From Tritrichomonas musculus (Eukaryota; Parabasalia; Tritrichomonadida; Tritrichomonadidae): a DNA stretch of 64,000 bases. Numbering within the stretch: the stretch's first letter is position 1; each line of letters opens with the position of its first letter. A program made the translations under genes and the position numbers. Under the pieces are notes generated by a model that saw only the letters and a list, made by a program, of their open reading frames with translations, was not told the origin of the DNA and made no database searches. The DNA lies in contig JAPFFF010000001.1 of assembly GCA_039105265.1 (NCBI GenBank), forward strand, positions 4,030,001 to 4,094,000, given 5' to 3'. Below are positions 12,701-19,299 of this stretch, piece after piece.

Positions 12701-15046
12701 GTTCCAAATCGATATATTTGGAAAGCACGTTGTGATTTAATTAAAATTACAAAGACTGTTGAAGGCTCATTTCTTGTTTCTTCATCAGGGTTTTCTTTTT
12801 TGGACAACGAAAGTCATTTGAGAATAGTAATTCCAGCCGAAAATGTTTATCTCATCTTTCGACAATATTATTTACAAAGACCAACTGCAATAGAAATATT
12901 TACCACCAATAATAAATCATACTTCTTTAATTTTCCTGATGTTGGTTCACACAAATTCTTATCTTACTTTAAATCAATCCTCATGCCAAATGCTAAATTC
13001 ATCCAATCTTATTCACCTCAAGTTGAACTTGCTCGCCTCGATTTAACCAGGAAATGGTCCACAAGACAAATATCCACTTTTGAATATTTAATGTGGATCA
13101 ATGAACTTAGTGGACGTTCAATGAATAATTTGAATGCGTATCCTATTTTCCCATGGATATTAAATGATTACTCGAGTGAAAAAATTGATTTGAATGATGA
13201 AAGTGTATACAGAGATCTTTCAAAGCCTGTCGGCGCTCTTAATCCAACTCGCCTTGCAAAACTAAAAGCTCTCATTGATGCAGTTCCTGATATTAATTTT
13301 CTATATCAAAGTACATATTCATCTAGCTTTATGGTCCTTCATCTTCTTATTCGTTTAGAGCCTTATACTACTGTTCATATAAAATATCAAGACGGAAAGT
13401 TTGACGTTGCATCGAGAGTTTTTACATCAATTGCTGATTGTTATCAACGATGCTGCAATAATAACAGCAATTTTAGAGAACTCATTCCAGAATTTTTCTT
13501 TTGCCCAGAATTCCTACGAAATGACGACAAATTTGACCTTGGCGTTCTTCCTGATGGAAGCAAGATTGAGGATGTTGTTCTTCCTCCTTGGGCTAAAACA
13601 GCCAACGAGTTTATTCATATTCATAAAATGGCCCTTGAATCGGACTATGTTTCGACACATATTAATAAGTGGATTGATCTAATCTGGGGATGCAAACAAA
13701 CTGGCGAAGAAGCCATTAGAAGCGATAACACATTCGATCCAAGACTCTATCCTGATTGTTGGGAGAAAATCAATGATCCTAATGACGTTGCAATTGTTGA
13801 AGATATGCTTATGAAAGTTGGAATCATTCCTCAAAAAATATTCGAAGCTCCTCACCCAGCAAGACAACAGAAACCAAAGCTAAAAAAGGTTGCAAACCAA
13901 AAATTAAGAGCTGGCTCGCTTTCACTATTAACTGCATATTCTCGAGCGGATAAATTAGCTTTTAATCCCAATTATACGCCAGATGAAGATAATACTACGG
14001 ACACTTCTAATAATGATACTACTCATTATATTTTCGAACCAAATCTTAAAATAGATTCAACAATCAACACATTATCATCAAGTGGAAACTTTTTAATAAG
14101 TAGCAGAAGCGCTTTTGCTGAAATAAAAGTTGCAAACAACACCATAATTGACACAAAAATAAACGGTGAGTCTATTGAAAAGTTCAAAATCTTTTCTCTT
14201 CATACAGATGGCCGAATATTCATCAGCAGGACAAATTCATCAGTAACTCCAGTTGCCAAAGATAGAATTGGAAAAATTGCGATATATACACATTCAAAAA
14301 GTGACTCAGCTCTTTTTGCATTTGCCACTGAGAACTCGTCTGATTTGATTATCGTTAAATCAAATGGATCAATAGCACAGAAAATGTCATCATCACATAT
14401 TGACGCGATTTCATGTGCTAGCTTTTATCGTGAGGAAGTAATTACAGGTGGAAAAGATTCTATTGTTGTCAAATGGTCGTTTAACGATAAACAAGAATTA
14501 GAAGATACACAATCATTGATGGCTCATGCAGCAACCGTTTCTTGCATTTATGCTAGTGATAATTTTGGAATTGTTGTAAGTTGTTCAATTGATGGCCTTC
14601 TTGTTGCCTCTCTTATTAGTGATTTTTCATTTATGATGGCAATCGAGATGAAAATTGAATCTAACTATCCTGGATACATACCAATTAAAGTTATGATAAC
14701 TGATATGACTGGCAGGATTTTTGTTCTCTGCTCAAATTCCAATTCTCGATCTTCATCAAACATTCTTTGCGTTTACACAATAAATGGGAAATTTTTAAAC
14801 CAAATATCACTAGATAAGTGCGTTTCTGCTTGGTGCCAAGCTCCTAGAGCCGACGGATTTGATTTTATCGTATTCGCGGATTCTTCTAATGCAATTTATT
14901 TACTAAATGCATTCAACTTGAATATAGATATGAAAATTTTTCAGGCTCCAGCAAAAGTCACCCATTTGCATTATCATAATAGTATCGATTTACTCGCAAT
15001 TGGGACAGAATCCGGTTCATTATACGTCGGATCACTGTTCTATTAA
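6779..15046 (+). CDS. Giant BEACH-domain protein (LYST/neurobeachin/Lvs type)
   Basis: Encodes 2755 residues from the first ATG; the upstream in-frame GTG is ignored. Residues 1 to ~870 and ~1000-1850 look like helical armadillo/HEAT-type sequence. A concanavalin-like sandwich is likely at ~880-994 (FFTYGTLNFIVNDTQITPTF, then WFTLRIFF and CEIYFDDDLIETINF). A PH-BEACH domain begins near 1975 (VPNRYIWKARCDLIKI). The BEACH domain spans ~2085-2334, with LTRKWSTRQISTFEYLMWIN, NAYPIFPWIL, LSKPVGALNP, LIPEFFFCPEFL and LPPWAKTANEFIHIHKMALE. WD40-like repeats occupy ~2430-2755. BEACH proteins scaffold lysosome-related traffic, vesicle fission or fusion, and autophagy. The domain order matches the family exactly and the gene has no intron. 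Which BEACH subfamily it belongs to cannot be decided by eye. Confidence 0.95.
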   Translation: MDFLRYLTTRVSKTDKSISLTTEVFKNQPIIPEPPLPIFISELIPTIDEKPKIWNAEALTQCYKLYYEIRAKLINQLATFFGTSSPSLSQNEYMAIITLQSCCTLFFTPIDSIIPDDLYSFMLCLKISIKFLPQNLTIFPDFFAIIFERLLSVDDTVNIYLILKPIQVFANEYPEYTANCLNTHAIVFSRLASSVISQGPSIDIDLVSNQLNIITKAFDANKNLDKEICMSMRTVLLLLMGHLKNQKTISKIVFPIISLFIILKKETNCDIFQLDELLVFLIKDVHRFFEFTNSNTKFSPDLKPEPISFKFIEEKTFDKNVPADLENIKSFETLMKFNGIKYPLFHASILLGQSLVNCQFDFTQQILTDLFSDFNNFYLYPYFSFLFLFIQHFTKYQEEICQCLTTLNLWDYIFGPIMFDPKVPNNSKIINLRQSLFESLGILASNENACKIIRKYYCNFLKSILNFPFLFAQVLQMSYPAFRSVYTLSIQDDLFNSIIFELINQQRFHIEGDKEAPKYRIPTMTVLNAILQNNDALGSVVSSRYFCSGILHFLFEEPCLLFFVDIIDRVIQYFAANNKSGKIDSTALNDSFHMTFQYIIDNIKDERAMNIIHCVLNLFTRVVSFEPSFITPLLVISSSILSDLMTILVNLPANFKSIRVMEIGLMLLSALHSCSNFNYEAVPFAAIGESIERLGVTKDFLLLIYQIIFSGWSKSTLATSTTTSSSLSIYLTDKSTTIAVPEAIPLLLISVRNTEHYLDVLNRLIELCKDSVCNCCSCLMVNVPTIVFENTKLSSEKDVTLALRLFYEISKYVSNRQSLFSFFRLFSSFDRTKLNPLTLPCINTLEQIIYNADVPSYCSIIQFSSENSIIRLPPLSIRDLQSGFIISAKLLLDSEKLSRYFFEFKNDTQNLSAFFTYGTLNFIVNDTQITPTFEMPMRKWFTLRIFFKSFENCEIYFDDDLIETINFHTNTLFQDFKKCAMFHKNSTDPEALPLQVQYVTISTKSNAWNLTNLNIPGMSYFQSNEMKTLMNNSTNIFEFYADKVVPFDSGKNILTKIPSAHYTGLTIRFFTNFLKVFQACHSISFMITLTAMVAFQDPNSYPISGELLRKLSSLFTLLISKLPENTANMLTRDSYSIISFFTSESSPLYFTKDIYEDFMTQLTIIPSQEQREMLSQWIIFNYKIIGRASIDTKIYIFNSWKTILEKWPNLADTYLTFQLLLYIFRTLVESKDNIQTILDIENQATGHTNKIEDLEPKLTQARQIICSLLTIVFGKDFKDTDTDLLFYSVISCSVDQPIIELLDCVKLFLIKYDLSNKFYGAEHVNISIPWNYLTTVVSIKNTWASIYINLSEKVCCKFQSIYADTNYINHEDTNKYCQYLIARRTCNSNYVEYSSDFSLVTNSCRLMLGIEESTSLESMIEMNSLFLQVPVFFVYAVVSCIPSSEKMNDLFVMFFDKLCSNNTNVSMLADKLSTYSLFYLMYWAVKRRPAALFSIATILSQKAQLAQDAINIIDSFSINCNYDLSKVRSDLLCNIMTVISTRKPDQDIIQMGEVLALAILFRSHSTTNHQLEKAFKESPFYTGEEEEEIKDDKKEDFPELEYLSSLYIVEPDPDNPVMQTYSLYYDSDGKWVEVELAKKVIMLLSLLWKSFDIDVHQSLCILISIIIQEVNNYEDLNGLQPIIEDLINEFKITDEFVNLVVGKIAHRGNVEAVKKLFWPILTKVIEDNVSYNNNDFESNNVHIASINSNNINTNFDIKSNLLSTLDRNKLKKRRNTYDNVNIQPSQILNLDLESNLVQNLFINGYLAMNNYCDQPPASLPILTRELVASFVPMIEQFPKTPKPLSQEVNHHINESIAKIKESINEKHHIAGRHWRQLWQLMTYERSPFFLKQQNMNSKIHLKRSSNFHKKLLIPILKRNTSFNKHAEASMKRDSNPAESLTHLPRGNSFAISSLPSHFNFFKDNSNDSLPEIVTVPNRYIWKARCDLIKITKTVEGSFLVSSSGFSFLDNESHLRIVIPAENVYLIFRQYYLQRPTAIEIFTTNNKSYFFNFPDVGSHKFLSYFKSILMPNAKFIQSYSPQVELARLDLTRKWSTRQISTFEYLMWINELSGRSMNNLNAYPIFPWILNDYSSEKIDLNDESVYRDLSKPVGALNPTRLAKLKALIDAVPDINFLYQSTYSSSFMVLHLLIRLEPYTTVHIKYQDGKFDVASRVFTSIADCYQRCCNNNSNFRELIPEFFFCPEFLRNDDKFDLGVLPDGSKIEDVVLPPWAKTANEFIHIHKMALESDYVSTHINKWIDLIWGCKQTGEEAIRSDNTFDPRLYPDCWEKINDPNDVAIVEDMLMKVGIIPQKIFEAPHPARQQKPKLKKVANQKLRAGSLSLLTAYSRADKLAFNPNYTPDEDNTTDTSNNDTTHYIFEPNLKIDSTINTLSSSGNFLISSRSAFAEIKVANNTIIDTKINGESIEKFKIFSLHTDGRIFISRTNSSVTPVAKDRIGKIAIYTHSKSDSALFAFATENSSDLIIVKSNGSIAQKMSSSHIDAISCASFYREEVITGGKDSIVVKWSFNDKQELEDTQSLMAHAATVSCIYASDNFGIVVSCSIDGLLVASLISDFSFMMAIEMKIESNYPGYIPIKVMITDMTGRIFVLCSNSNSRSSSNILCVYTINGKFLNQISLDKCVSAWCQAPRADGFDFIVFADSSNAIYLLNAFNLNIDMKIFQAPAKVTHLHYHNSIDLLAIGTESGSLYVGSLFY

Positions 15047-15307
15047 TTTCTATTTATTGTTATTATTATATTATTTTTATTCATCTTTTTTGAATGATTA
15101 TATTATTTAATATAATTTGTAAAATAAAATGTTTTTATTTATGATAACTTCTCTTTGCCATTTACATATAATATTATTTTATTTTATTTTTCTTTGATGA
15201 AGGCTATATATTGCAAATAGTTTATTAAAAAAATATATGTTTATAAATTATTAATTACCCAACAAATTTATTCGATCGTTTTGGACAAATACAAATGAAA
15301 ACTTAAT

Positions 15308-16321
15308 TTATGTATTTGATTGCTTATACATGACCATACTTTTATGCGAAGATCTATTCTTTATATCTGTTGAACTATGCTTTGTTATTGTTGGTAGTTT
15401 CGAATATTTTGGTAGCTGAGAGCTACTTTTATAATGCCGGACATTCTTTCTTTTTTCAGAAGGAACATATTTAAAAATAGGAGTATTCAACAATTCTGTT
15501 GTATCCGCTCTGTCAGCTGGATTAACAACAAGCATTGATTTGATTATATTAGCTATATCTGGATTTACAGTTTCTGGTATAGTAAATTGAGCGTTGGCAA
15601 TTGAATTTTTCATTGCTTCAGGATTGAAAAGCGACCACGGCTCATTTCCGACTGCCATTATGTAAAATACAACACCTAATGCCCAGATATCAGTTTTAAA
15701 CGGATCATGTGGTTGCTTCATTATCAGCTCAGGAGCTCGATATAATAAAGCACCAGAATATTCTGAACATTTGGTTCCATCACCTTCAACAATAAATGAT
15801 AGTCCAAAATCACCAAGAAGAGGCCTATCATAATTATCTATAAATATATTTGCTGTCTTAATATCTCGATGTACTATTCTCTTTAAATGCAAATATTGAA
15901 GAGCCTCAAGAATTTGTTTCATATAAGGAATAAGAAGATGCTGAGCAAGACCTACTTGAGGTTTAATTTCTTTTTTAAGTGTTCCATTTTTACAGAATTG
16001 TAAAATAATAACAAATAAATTTTTTAAAGCGTTGAATGAGTCGTATATTTTAATTATATTTGGATGGCAAAGCGATTGCAAAATTCTGATTTCAGATGTA
16101 TGGTCAATATTATCTTTTTCTGGTATGACTTTTGCAGCAAAATCACAATTATATCCAGCATGATGCGCTTTTACGACGACAGCAAAAGATCCCCAACCAA
16201 GAATCTCGGTAAATGTATACCCATTTACTGTGGCTGGGAAACTTTTAACAAAAGCTTTTAAAGATGGATTATATTGAGCATCCTCCTTTTTGAGAAAGGA
16301 GACGCAAGGCTTATGAAACAT
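15308..16321 (-). CDS. Serine/threonine protein kinase
   Basis: Encodes 337 residues with a complete kinase domain at ~36-290. It has a glycine-loop GWGSFAVVV (42-50), the ATP-binding lysine in FAAKVI (K64), a helix-C glutamate in TSEIRIL (E77), the catalytic loop HRDIKTANIFID (D153), DFG (D171) and an APE (196-198). The activation segment reads SGALLYRAPE instead of the usual GT/GS-x-x-Y/W-x-APE. The domain ends with a normal HRD-type C-lobe (NPADRADTTELLNTPIF). A short Lys/Ser-rich tail follows. All catalytic residues are present, so an active CAMK- or NEK-like kinase is likely; the exact group is uncertain. The gene is convergent with the BEACH gene, with a ~260-bp gap. Confidence 0.9.
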   Translation of the reverse strand: MFHKPCVSFLKKEDAQYNPSLKAFVKSFPATVNGYTFTEILGWGSFAVVVKAHHAGYNCDFAAKVIPEKDNIDHTSEIRILQSLCHPNIIKIYDSFNALKNLFVIILQFCKNGTLKKEIKPQVGLAQHLLIPYMKQILEALQYLHLKRIVHRDIKTANIFIDNYDRPLLGDFGLSFIVEGDGTKCSEYSGALLYRAPELIMKQPHDPFKTDIWALGVVFYIMAVGNEPWSLFNPEAMKNSIANAQFTIPETVNPDIANIIKSMLVVNPADRADTTELLNTPIFKYVPSEKRKNVRHYKSSSQLPKYSKLPTITKHSSTDIKNRSSHKSMVMYKQSNT

Positions 16322-17374
16322 TAATATTTATAATTAAAAGATTTTCAGAAAAAAATTCAATTATACAATGATTCTTCAAAAATAATAATCTTTATGAGAG
16401 GATGTAATAACGGAAAAGTTGAAAAATATTTTGTCCTCAAACTTTTTAACATGTTTATACAATTTTTCAACTGAATTATATAACAAAAATATTTATTACA
16501 AAATTGAGAGTATTTAAAAACAAAGTTTTTTTTATCTTCACATATGTAGGTAAAAAATTAAAATATTTATTTAATATAATATATATATATAAATTTTAAT
16601 TTTGATTATTATCTAATTGTAATCATAAATACTTTATATACTGAGATATTAACACAATAATTTTTTGTGATTAAAAACTTCAATATAAATTAAAAATGCA
16701 TTATATTGATAACCACCAATTTATATTTATTTTAAAATTATAAATAATATACTAAATTATATAAATTATTTAAATTATGCATACATTCTTTTTGATACCT
16801 ATTTATTAATGAAGAAAATATAGTTTATTTTGAATGGGAGGTGCAAATAAAAAAACAAGGTTTAACTTTTCGAATACATATTCACCTCTTTTTGACCAAA
16901 CTTTTTTTTTCAAATCTTATTATCTTATCATTTTTATTTTTTCAAATTTGATTGGATTCATTTAAAATGTTAAAAAAAATTTTTTTAAAAAACAATAAGC
17001 ATTAAATATCATCAAATATTGATTTTCTATTCTACTGAGTCCAAAATTTTTTTCAATACGATAATGTTATTTTGATGATAAATTAATTTAATACAATTAA
17101 TTATATTGAATCAATTTTGATCGCCTCTATAATGAAATCAATAATGACTTGATGATATAAACTTTTAAAATGCTTAATGATACAATAATAGTTAAAATGT
17201 GTAAAACATTATTTTTTTTTACTGCAAATAATTATAATTTTTTAATTAAATAACATCAATATTTGGAAAATAGAATAATTTTAATTAGCATGATTCTTTT
17301 TATTTATAAAGCAATTCGCATAATTGATTATTAATAAACAATTCATAATTATTTTGATAAATGTTAAATAACAA
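16322..17374. other. AT-rich intergenic region
   Basis: About 1.05 kb of extremely AT-rich DNA with many A/T runs. No ORF, no clear inverted or direct repeats and no RNA gene were seen. It contains the 5' side of the kinase gene and the 3' side of the ubiquitin-like gene, both on the minus strand. Confidence 0.45.
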
Positions 17375-17935
17375 TTAAGTGAGATCATATTCCAATGAGG
17401 ATGATTCAGAATCATTTTCATTGGATGAATCTTGTGAATAGTAAGAAAATGAATCAAGGGGTTCAAAATAATCAATATCGAAAGGATTTTGTCCATCTAA
17501 ACTAAATATATCTTCTTCAAAATTATCAAATGGATTAAAATCTACAAAATCATCGACAGTTGTATCACTAAAGATATCAGAGTTTGAAGAGCTTGAACTA
17601 TAATTTGTATATAATGATGAATTATCTAAGCTTGACTCTGGAGATATAATACAATTCCTTAGGAAAAGGTTATCAAACCTTCCTTTTCTAATACTTGGAT
17701 TAAAAATCATATTTTGATTTTTAACAGTGTTATATATAATTATAAAAGGACGCTCACATAAATCTGCAGGAAGAGGATCTATTAAATTTAAAACCTTTTT
17801 GTCAAAAAAAATATCAAATTTTATTTCTTTTGTTTGAAAAAATTCACTGATTTGAGCTTTTAAATCATATGCCGTTTTAACTTTGTTTGCTGGCAGTTGA
17901 AGACGATTTCCATGCACATCTAACACAGTTATCAT
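17375..17935 (-). CDS. Ubiquitin-like-domain protein with acidic, serine-rich tail
   Basis: Encodes 186 residues from the ATG at 17935; the longer frame starts at a GTG and is not preferred. Residues 1-~70 (MITVLDVHGNRLQLPANKVK, then TAYDLKAQISEFFQ) have the beta-strand, turn and helix pattern of a ubiquitin-like fold, with the helix where ubiquitin has TIENVKAKI. Residues ~100-186 are Ser/Asp/Glu/Phe/Asn-rich and probably disordered, with repeated FNPFDNFEEDIF-like patches. No C-terminal Gly-Gly is present, so it is not a conjugated modifier. A shuttle or adaptor role (Rad23-like in concept) is possible, but no UBA domain is visible. The gene is divergent from alpha-SNAP. Confidence 0.6.
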   Translation of the reverse strand: MITVLDVHGNRLQLPANKVKTAYDLKAQISEFFQTKEIKFDIFFDKKVLNLIDPLPADLCERPFIIIYNTVKNQNMIFNPSIRKGRFDNLFLRNCIISPESSLDNSSLYTNYSSSSSNSDIFSDTTVDDFVDFNPFDNFEEDIFSLDGQNPFDIDYFEPLDSFSYYSQDSSNENDSESSSLEYDLT

Positions 17936-18179
17936 TAAAAAAAATTTGATCAAAAAGTTCACTAGAAAAAGTACAAAAATTATGAAAAATTTTTAGAAAA
18001 ATAATAATTTGAAATTCTTTTGGAAACTGCAAAATATTGTATTTGAACACAATAATAATAATAATAATAATAAATTACATTATTTATTCTAATAATATCA
18101 ACCTTTTTGAAAAGACGATAAGATAAATTTGAAAAGATTAATTGAAAATAAAATTTATTGATATTCATAATTTTCGAAA
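17936..18179. promoter_or_regulatory. Divergent promoter region with (TAA)n tract and a candidate initiator for alpha-SNAP
   Basis: The 244 bp separate the minus-strand ubiquitin-like gene from plus-strand alpha-SNAP. A trinucleotide AAT/TAA tract lies at about 18051-18073. TCATA at 18165-18169 fits the Trichomonas initiator consensus TCA(+1)-Py-W, and its A lies 13 nt before the alpha-SNAP ATG, within the usual short 5'-UTR range. No similar motif was seen just upstream of the ubiquitin-like ATG. Confidence 0.45.
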
Positions 18180-19040
18180 ATGTCGCAACGTGGTGATAAA
18201 CTATTCGCCGAAGCTAAAAAACTTGCTGAAAAGAAAACATTCGGAAAACATAAACACCTTGATGAAGCTGCAGACAGATATACAGAAGCAGGAAATTCAT
18301 ATAAAGTTGATCACTGCTGGGAGCGTGCAGGAATGTGCCATATGGAGGCCGCTAACATACTTGTTAAACAGAAGAATCCTTTTGATGGTGCTCGAGAAGC
18401 AATTGAAGCAGGAAAATGCTATTCTAAAGATGATAAGTGTGTAGATCAAGCTGTTAATTCATATAAATTTGCATTCGATCAATATAAAGAGCATGACAAA
18501 AAAGCATTTTATGCTGGACAATGCTTGGTTGACGCTGGAAATCTTCTAATGAATTCTGACAGAATTGATGAAGGCGTTCCTCTGGTTTTAGAAGCAACAA
18601 AATATTTTGATAAAGGAACTGGTAACGATCCTCAAGTAGCCCGCTGCTTAGAACAAGTTGCTGATGTTTTGGTTGAAGGAAGAAAATATGATGAAGCAAT
18701 TAAATTGTATGAAAAAGTAATAACTCTTCGTTTGAAAGATTCTTTAACACAAGGAAGTTCTCCATACACGTTTCTTAAATTGATGCTTACTTATTTACAA
18801 AATGGAGACACAATTGGAGGAAGGAAAAAAGTTGAAGTATTTTTAGGACAATATCCACCCTTTAGGAATCATCAATTTAATACATTTTTAGGTAAGCTAA
18901 TGACATGCCTTGAAAATAGAAGCATCAACGATTTTGATGATTTATATACTCAATTTGATTCAACAAATATCCTTGACAACTGGACCAAAAATCGTTTACT
19001 TGATATGAGGCATCTTGCTGATGAAGGTAATATATCATGA
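18180..19040 (+). CDS. Alpha-SNAP (NSF attachment protein)
   Basis: Encodes 286 residues, close to the ~295 typical of the family. TPR-like helical hairpins run through the whole protein: LDEAADRYTEAGNSYKVDHC, WERAGMCHMEAANI, DDKCVDQAVNSYKFAFDQYK, FYAGQCLVDAGNLLM, ARCLEQVADVLVEGRKYDEA and LKLMLTYLQNGD. The C-terminus ILDNWTKNRLLDMRHLADEG corresponds to the LDxWLTxxLLRIKK end of alpha-SNAP, which stimulates the NSF ATPase. The protein bridges SNARE complexes and NSF during SNARE disassembly at the cytosolic face of membranes. The N-terminal loop GDKLFAEAKKLAEKK matches the family start. Gamma-SNAP is the alternative, but the C-terminus favours alpha. Confidence 0.92.
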   Translation: MSQRGDKLFAEAKKLAEKKTFGKHKHLDEAADRYTEAGNSYKVDHCWERAGMCHMEAANILVKQKNPFDGAREAIEAGKCYSKDDKCVDQAVNSYKFAFDQYKEHDKKAFYAGQCLVDAGNLLMNSDRIDEGVPLVLEATKYFDKGTGNDPQVARCLEQVADVLVEGRKYDEAIKLYEKVITLRLKDSLTQGSSPYTFLKLMLTYLQNGDTIGGRKKVEVFLGQYPPFRNHQFNTFLGKLMTCLENRSINDFDDLYTQFDSTNILDNWTKNRLLDMRHLADEGNIS

Positions 19041-19299
19041 AATATGCTGTAAATCAATATTATTTTTTTCATTAATATAAATATCATATAAATATTATTT
19101 TATAATATGCATTTCTTTATTGAATATATCATCTATGATATATGCTCCATAAAATTGTCTTTTAAGGTAATTGCTTCAGAACTTATTATTTTATAATATA
19201 ATAAATTAAGCAAAAATATTATTGGCCATCACCAGCATCATCATCTTAGACATAAGTATACAAATATTATAATATTTATAAAATAACTAATACTTTAAT

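Noticed and set aside
15047-15307. Terminator or RNA gene between the convergent BEACH and kinase genes
   Set aside because: Only AT-rich sequence with generic TAAA words; no structure worth calling.
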